A DNA stretch of 64,000 nt from Podaxis mareebaensis (lineage: Eukaryota; Basidiomycota; Agaricomycetes; Agaricales; Agaricaceae). The notes under the pieces are model-generated. The model did no database searches, was not told the DNA's origin, and saw only the letters and a program-made list of their open reading frames with translations. Positions 11,621 to 21,514 of the stretch are shown in pieces. Position 1 is the stretch's first letter. Each line of letters begins with the position of its first letter. The stretch covers positions 248,001 to 312,000 of the forward strand of contig JAEUWP010000436.1 in the NCBI GenBank assembly GCA_018524725.1. Direction: 5' to 3'. Both the position numbers and the translations under genes were made by a program.

Positions 11621-12398
11621 TTATTGCCTATCGAGAGGTTGGAATCGGGTGTAATACTGTTTCGTTCGTGCTTCCACCATCTCTTGAGTTGATTCGGGGA
11701 GGTCTTCGACGAAATGACCTGGGAAATGTCGGTGGTACGGAAGGAACATGAGAATTGTTTCTCACCGGGAGAACCTGCAAAGTGGGCAAGAGTAGGGATT
11801 ACAGTGTTTGGAGGAATGACAGTATTGTCCGCAATCTTAACACAATCTTTGATAATGGTGAATTTTCCCTGAGGTTACCATCTGTTCAGCCAGGCTAATC
11901 AGTTCCAAGGACTCATGTAAGACTGACGATGATGCAGTTCTTGCCAATCTCTACATGATTGCCGATGGTGGCTGCCTCGATGACGGATCCTGCGCCAATA
12001 TGGACATGGTCACCAATCTTCATAGGATAGTAGTTGAATGCACCACGGAAGGTTTTGTAAGGCGGCCTGCAATCATTGTTAACGCGACTTGGGCGATTAA
12101 GTTGCGAACGTGCCTCATGATACACCCTTCACCGATAAGGCAGTAGCGTCCGAGCTGAATAACGACGGTATGACCTGGGCCCGTTCTTCTGAGGTCTCCA
12201 CGTATGATAGCACCGCTAGAGATGATGGTTTTGCCGCCAAGAACGATGTTCTGTGGACCTGCGATGGTAGCTCGACGCGAGACTTTGTTACCCGTGTCCT
12301 GAATAGTGCAGTCGTAAGATCAAGCACACTTGCACGCGTACAGTAGATCTCACTGTCTCTATGTATTCAGAACGAGAGTAGTAAATCGGAGGTTCCAT
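11621..12398 (-). CDS. DCTN5: Dynactin subunit 5 (p25)
   Basis: Component of the pointed-end complex of dynactin, which links dynein to endosomal cargo. The start MEPPIYYSRSEYIET is at 12398. Family signatures follow: DTGNKVSRRATIAGPQNIVL, GKTIISSGAIIRGDLRR, GEGCIMRPPYKTFRGAF, IGDHVHIGAGSVIEAATIG, VEIGKNCIIGKFTIIKDCVKI, DNTVIPPNTV and LPESTQEM...YYTRFQPL. These hexapeptide-like repeats form the left-handed beta-helix expected for p25. The last exon (HFVEDLPESTQEM) begins after a 47-base intron; without it the frame would run into unrelated sequence. The gene ends at TAA 11621-11623, with a length of about 190 residues, as in other eukaryotes. It is convergent with Hsp70 and starts about 130 bases from the divergent TMEM70-like gene. 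Confidence 0.93.
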
Positions 12399-12529
12399 AG
12401 TGGCAGACGGAAGAAGACATATGACGAAGGGACAAGCGGTTTCCCAAAATGGGTGATCGGTCTCTCCGTGTTGTTTGCCGGGCTGGCGCGTAACTTGCGT
12501 TTGTGCTAGCCCCCTTGTCATCCGTCATC

Positions 12530-13484
12530 ATGCTTCTGCGCTCCCTCCTTCAACGAAGGTTGCTCTCACAGGCTACATCGTTCAATACGCTCTCGTCGAG
12601 GAACTTGTCTTTCTCCAGGACTCTAAATCTGAAGTCTGGGGTGGGACCCCCTACACCGTCGCTGAGGCTACCTTACCGGCATTTTTCTATCTCATTCGCG
12701 CATCGAAATGCGGCTATAGAAGCGACATCCACTACCACCACCTCAACCTCGGCTTCATACACCAAAGAAAATGAGCCTAGTAACGAAAACGATGTCTATG
12801 ACAAAGTCTACCTTGGACCCCTCGACTCTACTTTCCGAAGACTTAAAGTCTTCTCTCTTGCATCCCTAACGCTATCCACCGCGCTTTCCCCATTTATATT
12901 CGTCATTGAGTCCAACTTGCCTTTAAGTGCACGTTGGGCTTTAGCGTCGATTGCGGTTACCACCTCGGCTACCAGCACTACTCTAGTGGCATGGTGTGGG
13001 AAGCCGTATGCCACCAAGCTGAGGTATATTCGTCCAGAAGAAAACGGAGGAGCGGAAGGAATGGAAATTACGACGATGTCGCTGACGATGAAACCCAGGA
13101 TAACTAGAGTACGTTGGAATCATCTTCCCCTTGCGATTACTCTGAACACCCTGGGTTGAACCAGATCTATGATCCGAGCTTCCTAGTCGAGACTCGGCGC
13201 GCATTTGCGAAGTGGGAGCTGGCACAAAAAGTGGTTCTGCCGAAAGAGGAGGAGGGTGACAGACGGGTTACGCCTGGCGAGGAGGAGACAATCGCCGAAA
13301 CGAGGGATAAAGATGGTAATCCCCTCGGAAGGTGGGTTGTGACTTGGGGAGAAAATGGCGAGGGAACATGTCGAGAGATCGGGAATGTCGTACGGTGAGT
13401 GCTCTGTGTCTTCTTGACTAACCGACACTTCAACTCTAATCGCTTCGCAGGCATTTTAATGTACACGAAGAACTTCTACCTTGA
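12530..13484 (+). CDS. TMEM70-like mitochondrial inner-membrane protein
   Basis: Start MLLRSLLQRRLLSQATS is an Arg/Leu/Ser-rich mitochondrial presequence. A linker then leads to VYLGPLDSTFRRLKVFSLASL and two hydrophobic segments: about LASLTLSTALSPFIFVI and ARWALASIAVTTSATSTTLV. Next comes CGKPYATKLRYIRPE. This hairpin arrangement and the final KPYATKLR-type signature fit the TMEM70/TMEM186/TMEM223 group; TMEM70 helps ATP synthase assembly in animals. Introns at about 13109-13168 and 13396-13450 join to IYDPSFLVETRRAFAKW and HFNVHEELLP, ending at TGA 13482-13484. Which member of the group this is cannot be decided by eye. Confidence 0.7.
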
Positions 13485-15266
13485 TATACCATATTTATAG
13501 ACCTCTTTTCCTGAATATTCGCGGTCGGCTCGCAACTAACTGCTATTTTCAACCCCTTGGATGCCGCAGCAGCTGGACAAACTCCCTTTCCGTGAAAATC
13601 ATCCTTGATCACCGGAAGCCTCGACAGCCTGTTCTCAGCATCGATACATGTACCCGCCCTTTTGCGGGCTCCTGAAACTTGCATAAACTTCATATCTTTG
13701 GAATACTAATCCACCCCCGAAAGGCCCGATGCGGCAATCTCGAAACTGACATGGGATCGACGTGCCCCTCACCAGACTCCGATACCGATTACCGACGCTG
13801 ACGCAAGCTCATTGATACCTAACTCCGACCCTTACAAGCCACTAATACCCTGTCTCCAAGGACATGCAAATTTTGGAAACACTCCCTGGGTCGCTTATGT
13901 GATAGTTCAGTGCGAGCTGCGTTGCTGAATCCCCTGTATGCGACGCGAGAGACTAAAATAGACCTCGGACGCGGCCGGGTTTCGCTCACACGTTTCGCAA
14001 ATCACCGCGTGGTCGCATCCGAGTGATCTTGTTAGCTTACGGCCATTCAACAGATACCCGCGAGTTTCTGACCTGCGATGACTGCAAGGCCAAGTCCGAT
14101 ATCGATCTAGAGAGGTGAGCGCGCATTGTCTATTGTGGGTCGACGCAGCAATGATACTGACGCCTTTCCGGTGCTACAGCATAGATTGCGTTTTGAGTGT
14201 GATCACCTGAGGCAGACCCGTTGTACGTGCCTCATGATATTGGTCCCTTGCATCTGGCTTGGCAGCAAACTGGCCAATCGTGAATCAACCCCGCGCTGCA
14301 ACCAACAACGGACTTGCATAGCGACAGCACCAACTTTCTCATGTAAGTCACTACTATATATTTGACACCTTTTCGGAATATTAGGAAGCACTGGCTTCTG
14401 AATTCAATTTTTGCCGGACTTCCTGGTATTGGTGAGTTCCGCCGTTTGCGGATGTCCATTGACTTCACACCACGAAATTTGTAGTCGACTTTTGAATACT
14501 ATCGTTTTATAAATAAATTCGGTTGCTCCTAGTTGACGATATTTGACAGTCTCTGACTTTAGCATCACACTGAACCTGCGCATTTCCGTCCATTGAAAAT
14601 TCCCAAAGATGTATCGTGCCGCTCCTACTAACGAGCGGCCTTGTGCTCGGCTAATTCACTACCGACTGCTTACTCCTATGACTCCGCACCAGGGTATGCA
14701 ATTTCGATCCTCCCTCTGGACTACTACATCTTGATGTTAGTATTACACAAAATGTTCTATTTACAGAAAAATACGCCACCAGTGGCCATCTAATTACCCA
14801 CCATCTGATGGGACGGACAATGTGGATCGCATTTAGGCGCTCATTGTTACCCGAGGCCACAAGCGAGTCATCTGTCACCGGTCAACGAGATGGATTCCAG
14901 TTTTAGGTGTGCAGTTCCTTGTGGGTATCAAAACGAATGATACACAGCTAATAAGTTGTTTATAGTTCAGCCCCTCGATGACGCTCGGCTAATAAAGATT
15001 GAATTCTCCTTTCATGACGGATGCGCGGAGGTCTGGATGGAACCGTGCGTGGGTTATCATATCGAGGCTGGGGATCTTGCTGTGTTGGACGTCCGGACGG
15101 AACTTGGAGTGTCAACGAGTGGGTATGTTACTTATAATCCTGCTGGACTGGAACTGCGAAAAAACCCCAGGTCAAGCCTAGCACGCCCCATATCGCATAT
15201 CCCGTCCATACCCACTCGTCCGTCGTCGCCTATACCCTATATCAACCCTAGCTGGACTTGGACAAC
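13485..15266. other. 1.8-kb segment without a supported gene
   Basis: Many stop codons, short open frames only and no consistent splice chains. A fragment at 14956-15333 stays open for 125 residues but shows no known motif. A Cys-containing stretch near 14071-14085 (TCDDCKAK) is too isolated to call a zinc cluster. It may be decayed coding or transposon sequence. Confidence 0.45.
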
Positions 15267-16195
15267 ATGTACGGCACGCAATACAACGACGCCTATAGCT
15301 TCGACGCTTCCGACGCCGACATCATTATCATAACTGGAGGAGCATATCCTTCAGAGGTTCGAGCCCACCGATGCGTACTTACTGCTGCCTCCCCATTCTT
15401 CCGCGACATGTTCTCCCTCCCCCAACCACCTTCCCTTCCTTCCACATCCTCCTCGACAAGCGACGCTCAAATTCCTCGCATCCCAGTCCCGGAGACTCGG
15501 GAAGTTTTCACGGCCTTGCTGTGCTATGTATATCCCGTCCCTCGGCCGGGGGTTAATTCATTAGACGAATTGACCCCGTTATTGGGCGCTGCGCTGAAGT
15601 ACGACTTTGTAATCGCTGTAGAAGCACTGAAGGAGTTGTTGGTTTCCCCGAGATACCTCAAGGAATGTCCATTGCGTGTATATGGAATTGCGTGCAACTT
15701 TGACGTGAGTTTTCCCCTTTTGCCAAAATGCTTGTAAACTGATGAACCCTAATCGACATTTGCTGACAACAGTTGGAAGAGGAGGCCAAACTCGCTTCAC
15801 GGTATACACTGGGAATTAACCTCCTTGACACACCTCTCTGCGACGAAATGAAGCATATTTCCGCATATTCGTATCAGAGGCTCATCAACTTGCACCGTAC
15901 ACGTGCAAAGGCTGCTTCGGAACTCCTTAAGCCGCCTCGTAGCCTCAAATGCCCTCAGTGCAACAGCTATGGACACAGTGCATACGGGAGTCCGAAGTGG
16001 TGGTACGAATTTGCGAACAAGGCCAAGGCGGAGTTGGCTGTAAGACCGACGACCGAGGGAATTTTTGACAACATGGAGTTTTTGAAGAGCACATGTGCGG
16101 ATGGCTGCCCGAGGTGTCCTATGAGCTTGTTGGAGGCAGGTCCAGTATTGATGGATTTAAAGAGGCAGATTGATGAGTTGCCTGCTACGATCTGA
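15267..16195 (+). CDS. BTB/POZ domain protein
   Basis: The BTB fold is read from SFDASDADIIIITGG, VRAHRCVLTAASPFFRDMFSLP, VPETREVFTALLCYVYP and LGAALKYDFVIAVEALKELL. This is the normal order of BTB strands and helices in agaricomycete BTB proteins. Start MYGTQYND is at 15267. One intron (about 15703-15771) joins NFD to LEEEAKLASRYTLG. The second exon carries a BACK-like helical part and two Cys pairs (CPQC, CADGCPRCP) that may bind a metal. Stop is TGA 16193-16195, about 285 residues. Such proteins are often Cul3 adaptors or scaffolds. No partner can be named here. Confidence 0.8.
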
Positions 16196-16425
16196 GGTTG
16201 TGTTCTTCTAGATATTCGGTTTCTTCTCTATGATCTTCTTTTTGTTTGCAATCTTCTTATGTCTTCGATCCGAGCTTGTTGGATCTGGTTATGTTAGATG
16301 CTTAACACACGGACCTATAAGTAGACATTTCATCATTGTAATTATATACCACTGCATGTTTTCGTTGGCTACCGTTGCTCATCGTGGAATTTTCCTTCGA
16401 GAAGAGAGAGGGGGTGAAATGACTT

Positions 16426-17442
16426 TTATACAATCCTAATTTCAGCCAACAGACCGTAGTGATCGCTAAGCCAAATGTTATCCCAGCGGTGTTCGACATA
16501 TTGACCAACACCAAAACGTTCAATAGAGTGAGGAGCCAGGCCACCGGACAGGAGGACTTTGTCTAATCTTCCCGCTGGATGCCGGACACTACGAGGTTGA
16601 TATCCCCATGTATGGCCCTCCTCTTCGGTGGCTTGTGGATGCAACACCTCCCAACAATCGACTAAACTTAGTACATGTGGTACTTGATCATCCGTGGGAG
16701 CGATGGGATTCATATCACCCGCAACCAAGCCGCCGTCAGCAGCAGAAAGAAGCTTGGAGACAAATCGAAGTTGTTCAGGGCGCGCGACATCACCATGCCC
16801 CCGAAGAGACTCGAGATGTACGTTGCATATGCGAATTTTAGAGGTGGTTGGTAGAGAAGGAAAGCTGCGAGGGAAATCCGGAAAGTGGGGAAGATCGAGG
16901 TCGATTGTTAGGGCATCTCGACCCATACGGCTGTTCCGAAATGGGATACGAGCGATAGCACTGACGAATGGAGTGAGGCTCTGAGGGATGAGTGATACAG
17001 TGCCATAGTGTGATGCGAAGTTTTCACATGAAATATCTGTCAAGTCATAGTGATTTTGTAGGAAAGGATGCGAGAGGAAGGCTGGGAAGGCCTCTGCGTG
17101 GACCTCTTGGAAGAGAATGATAGTCGGGATGTCCCAGCTTTGTGCAGGCGAGGCGGATATGCGACTATGGATGTAGTCGAGTATTCCAGCAGTCCTTTTA
17201 GTGATGAGCGGGGATGAGAACTCGATATTCCATGTGATCACTTGGAACTTCGTGAACGTTCGGGTTGAGAAGTCTTGAGATCGTAACGTTTGAAGCTGAA
17301 GTGGTAGCCAGGCGTTTTGCTGTCCGCTGTATCGATACAAGCCCTGGCTTGACTGTAGGGAGAGCGGCGACCCAAGTCGCTGGTTGGATGACGAGTTAGA
17401 CCGAGGGCGGGGTCTTGTACTGGGCACAGCAAGGAACTCCAT
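16426..17442 (-). CDS. Endonuclease/exonuclease/phosphatase family protein, TDP2-like
   Basis: Metal-dependent phosphodiesterase of the EEP fold. Seen in order: TWNIEFSSP (Asn motif), ILFQEVHAEAF (metal-binding Glu), ICNVHLESLRG, LVAGDMNPIAPTDD, AGRLDKVLLSG and WLSDHYGLLAEI at the extreme C-terminus. The LQEV / HLES / GDMN / SDHxGLL set is the pattern of tyrosyl-DNA phosphodiesterase 2, which removes trapped topoisomerase II from DNA 5' ends. Some nocturnin-like enzymes share part of it. I chose the ATG at 17442 (MEFLAVPSTRP), about 338 residues with no intron. The frame stays open upstream to 18027 but that stretch is Cys/Trp-rich, motif-free and unlike coding sequence. An in-frame ATG slightly upstream (about 17523, MYWLPIPFF) is possible. 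Confidence 0.8.
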   Translation of the reverse strand: MEFLAVPSTRPRPRSNSSSNQRLGSPLSLQSSQGLYRYSGQQNAWLPLQLQTLRSQDFSTRTFTKFQVITWNIEFSSPLITKRTAGILDYIHSRISASPAQSWDIPTIILFQEVHAEAFPAFLSHPFLQNHYDLTDISCENFASHYGTVSLIPQSLTPFVSAIARIPFRNSRMGRDALTIDLDLPHFPDFPRSFPSLPTTSKIRICNVHLESLRGHGDVARPEQLRFVSKLLSAADGGLVAGDMNPIAPTDDQVPHVLSLVDCWEVLHPQATEEEGHTWGYQPRSVRHPAGRLDKVLLSGGLAPHSIERFGVGQYVEHRWDNIWLSDHYGLLAEIRIV

Positions 17443-19844
17443 TCTTGATGCTATGATACAGCCGTTCGATACGAATCGTAGGGGTAGCCTTCTGTGAAAA
17501 AATGGGATTGGGAGCCAGTACATTCGAATAAGTAAGTTGGATGTCAGAGAAACGTGTTGGAGTGCCACTGCAACTGACCAAAATGTAATTAGAAATGCAA
17601 TGCGAGCAATGACCGGGATCCATGAGCTGCAGGGGTTGATGCGCGGTGCCCGGCGTATTCCGGGATATCCTGTGAGCCGGAGTGGACTTGCCGCCCTCAG
17701 TATCTGGTCTTTGGTTTTAGCAACACAATCCAACTGTCCAGAATCACCGCGACCATAGCAAAATGGTGTGAAAGTCGAGGTATTCTTAGCCAGACTCACA
17801 ACAATACTCATACTTATATATTGACAGACAGGTAAATCAACCAGGGTTGCAGCCCAACTGGGATCGCATCTTGACACAATAGCAATGCAGCACTTCTTCG
17901 TGCAGTCGAGTTTCTCATCGTTTGTGAGGATAGCTCCAATCCCCGAGTGCGCCGTCCTATTACCGCGAGCCCCATGTGAAGCGGTCTCGTTTCTATGCCT
18001 ATCTCTGCCGCCTATGAGAATCTTCACTACGTACTATTGATACGCTATTCTCGGGTGATTTCGCGGCAATTATCTCTTGGAGGAGCTCCGCCTCGGACCA
18101 GATTCCCAAAGGGTAGAGATGGGACCTAAAGTACGCAGATTCACACACCAAGCTCCTGTTCTGTTCTGCTATATGCCCCCTGATGCCAAGACTCTCCTTC
18201 ATTGACCCGCTTTGCCCATTAAAGGCGTCAGGGTGGTGCGGATTTAGAAGCCCCGTCTGTTTCGAATCCTCATCGTGTATGTGAGATAGTGCGCCTCTTT
18301 TCTTTCCGTCATTTCAGTCTTTTCTTATCTACTATTCTCAGGTGGCAACGCGCAAATTGGGTACCTATCCTAACTGCGGGGCCAATTGATAACGCGACCC
18401 CTCGAACAATGAACGGAGGAATAACTGCGAATAAGCCTGGTAACATCGAGTTTGTGCCGTTATGAATCACCTTCAATTCGAAGTTAGTGTCTAAATGAAG
18501 GTCGGCACCTTGGCACAGGAGGCTGGTTTTTGTTCAATGATCTTTCATTTAGAATATTTTGATTTGAGCTTATCATTCTCTTGGCTTTCTGCACCTCTCA
18601 ACCATCCGCACTTGCACACTAGGGCCGAACCTAAGCGCCAAACAGCTTCTGGTTCCTTCCGTAGTCCATAACCGATGGACAATCATCTAAGGCGCTTCAA
18701 GCTCCTTTCATATACGATATAGTGAGCCATTCTCATGGTGACTATATGGTGTCATGATTCCTATTAACAAATTTGAGGTGACGCAACGACGTCCGCCCCT
18801 CTGCTAGCTGGCATGGACCTCCCAAAGGTCGAGACCCCTTGCAGTCCTCGAAACCTCAAAAGCAATACCTGTAAGGAATTTAGTCCCGTGCTTGCCGCCA
18901 CATCTTCCAAGGGTAATCCGCTCCTGGCTCCGAAGGTCCAACCATCCTCACTCTTCTCGGATGCCTCAATCTTGAGGATCGAGCTAGCCCTGATATCCGA
19001 CTTCCTACCTACCTTGAACTGTGGAGGAGGTTATTACATCCCGTTTTCGGTCGCGTGCCAACAGGTGCCAACCCAGGATGTCAGTTCATCTTCTATCGTT
19101 ACGCCAAGCCCGAACTCACGCGAGGATGCACGAACTCATGTTTCCACTCTAGCGCCGCAAGTTTGCCTGCCATTTGCTTATGACATTACCAATTACATCT
19201 GTACCTGGCAATATCGCTCTCTACGGCTTTGTTTCGGGTAGACTCTTACCCGCCGATTGCCCTATGGATGTGCATTCACTTTCCGGACGCCGAGATAGCA
19301 CGACATCAGTTTGGTTTTGGCGCCTCAATTTCTTGGCGTTTATTTCATTCCAAAACTCAGAATTCATGATTGAGGGAATGAGTCCATCTTATTAGGACTT
19401 CTACGCGACGCGTAGGCAACGACAGCCTCTCACAGGTGAGCATGATCGACATTTTTCTCACTGTATCCTGTTAGGCGAGCTAATTTTTCCCCCAACGGCC
19501 CAGTTCCTTGAGAAAATAACGACCGTGTGGGCCATAGCCTTTTGAGATGTACTTCGCCTACTCAGTTTACCTTACCTCCGGTTAGGTGGTGCTTCAGACA
19601 TCTTCGGTGTTGTCGCTTCTTCTACGTCTTCCGATAATACGGCCACTTGGGAAACGTCCTTACTCTAAACCCGCATGTCTCCAAAATGGAGTCGATATCA
19701 ACCATGTACTTGTGGTGCCCGGGCTTGATATATAATGGGTCCGGAGATGCTCCAATATCTCAGCAGTTACTCCTCTCTCATTTCCAAGCATTCTCTACAA
19801 GCCTTCTCTACAAGCCTTCTTACCTCTTTTCGACATAAATCAAC
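17443..19844. other. 2.4-kb segment without a supported gene, left border of the metabolic block
   Basis: Open frames are short and motif-free; the longest is 142 residues at 18813-19241. Many stops occur in all frames. The last 120 bases contain the TATA box and leader of the first PEP mutase-family gene. The rest may be degenerate repeats or regulatory sequence. Confidence 0.45.
19729..19735 (+). promoter_or_regulatory. TATA box of first PEP mutase-family gene
   Basis: TATATAA 110 bases before the ATG at 19845, followed by a pyrimidine-rich stretch (CTCCTCTCTCATTTCC), a usual fungal core-promoter layout. Inferred from sequence only. Confidence 0.5.
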
Positions 19845-21089
19845 ATGCCCGGCCTTGATTACTTCACCAACAACACCACTGTCCAGGCCTCTAACGAGTC
19901 CAACGACTACATGACTAATGGTGTCTACTACAACCCCCGTCTCGACCCGAAGAACTACCTCGAGGGCCCTCTGTCTCACAACCCCGCGACTCGTTTGAGG
20001 CAGATGCTTGCGAGGCCCGGTATCGTGGTAAGTCTTCGCCAAATTGTCGGCCACTATCCCCCAGCTGAGAAGCTCCATAGGTTGCTCCTGGTATCTGCGA
20101 CGGCATCAGCGCCAGGTGCGCGATTGAGGCTGGCTTTGAATGTTTGTACCAGAGTGGAGCTGCCACTACCGCCTCTCGCCTTGGCCAACCTGACTTGGCC
20201 ATTGCTACTATGAACGACTTTGTCGGAGTAAGTCTCGAATTAGTTTAGGGCGACAACACTAGATCTCACCTTATCCTCCCAGGCTGCCCAGATGGTTTGC
20301 AGCATCAACCCCACTATGCCAGTCATTGCCGATGCCGACACCGGTTTCGGTGGACCTATCAACGTTGCTCGTACCGTCACTGCCTATGCTAAGGCTGGTG
20401 TAGCTGGTCTCCACATCGAGGACCAGGTTCAGACCAAACGCTGCGGTCACTTGATGGGGAAACAGGTCGTCTCTCGCGAAGAGTTCGTGACACGTATCCG
20501 CGCTGCTGTCCTTGCTCGTGATGCCATTCCAGGAGGATCCGACTTCGTAAGTTGCTGCTTGATAAAAGTGACTTCAGGTTCCTAACTAACCAAATCGGTA
20601 GGTTATTATTGGCCGAACGGATTCCGCGCAAGTTCTCGGAATGGAAGAGGCTCTCTACCGTCTCAAGTTAGCGGCTGATGCTGGCGCTGATGTCTGTTTC
20701 ATCGAAGGCGTCAAGACCTCCGAGCTCTTGAAACAGACTGTTGCTGCTTTGGCTCCAAAGCCAGTCCTTGTCAATGTTATCTCTGGTGGCCTCACTCCAG
20801 CCTTCACATACAAGGAAGCCGAGGAGATGGGTGCCAAGATTATTAGTAAGTTTTTATCGCCTCTAACCAAAGTGAGTCTAGTTAACACATTGATCCAGTC
20901 TTCTCCCTTGTCTCCTGCGTCGCCATGGTACATGCTGTGCGCGCTGCCATGCACTCGCTCAAGAAAACGGGGACCGACTTTGCCACCGCGCAAGGCATGG
21001 ACCCGAAGGCGTTCTTTGAGGTCATGGGCCTGAAAGATGTTGTGGAATTCGATGCTCGCGCTGGAGGCTCAGCGTTCAAGGAAGTGTAA
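19845..21089 (+). CDS. Isocitrate lyase/PEP mutase superfamily enzyme, oxaloacetate acetylhydrolase-like (paralogue A)
   Basis: C-C lyase/hydrolase acting on 2-oxo or 2-hydroxy dicarboxylates. Seen: [52 protein letters not shown], metal-site [25 protein letters not shown] with the catalytic Cys, IIGRTDSAQ, FIEGVKT and [12 protein letters not shown]. It ends FDARAGGSAFKEV at TAA 21087-21089. Four introns: after GIV, DFVG, GSDF and GAKII; about 340 residues. Fungal oxaloacetate acetylhydrolase, 2,3-dimethylmalate lyase and the petal-death protein share these motifs. Oxaloacetate to oxalate plus acetate is the favoured role, but the substrate is unproven. There is no targeting signal, so it is probably cytosolic. 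It lacks three introns present in paralogues C and D. Confidence 0.85.
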
Positions 21090-21514
21090 AGATATTACCT
21101 GGTTGTGCCGCTTATTCGCGTAGATTTTCTTTTATTCTGATTGCAAGCAACTGTACTTTTAGAGCATTACATTATTTCTTGATTAGATCTCTTGTCATCT
21201 GATCTATATTTGGATTGAAACACTCGTCGTGAGTGCCAGCTACCGAGCCATGTGAGCCTTACATCCCTCCAGGGAAGGCGGATCGCAGTGAACTTCAGAG
21301 TTCCTTATCGGGTAGTCGCAAACACACCCGATAAAGACGTTCATGTGGCGTACAGGGCCGAAAGATTAGTTTCTGACCCTAAGAAACAAAAAAAAAGTAG
21401 GTAAAATGGTATAAGATTTAAGAGTCCTCGATGAGTGTCAGTAGCCGTGAGGCTTCAGCATACATGCATGTACGGACAAGGAGTCTAGCTCGTCTATTTG
21501 GGCTCAAGTACCAT
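21090..21514. other. Convergent 3' region between paralogue A and dehydrogenase B
   Basis: About 425 bases between convergent stop codons. AT-rich, with an A10 tract near 21388. No gene is seen; it holds both 3' ends. Confidence 0.55.

Noticed and set aside
14071..14235. Possible Zn2Cys6-type cluster (TCDDCKAK and later CDH/CTC)
   Set aside because: Cysteine spacing does not fit a fungal zinc cluster and the frame is interrupted.
17443..18027. N-terminal extension of the TDP2-like frame to 18027
   Set aside because: The extra 195 residues look non-coding (Cys/Arg-rich, no motif). The conserved enzyme begins after the Met at 17442.
18813..19241. 142-residue plus-strand open frame before the metabolic block
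   Set aside because: No recognisable domain and composition unlike neighbouring genes. Surrounding sequence has stops in all frames and no convincing introns.
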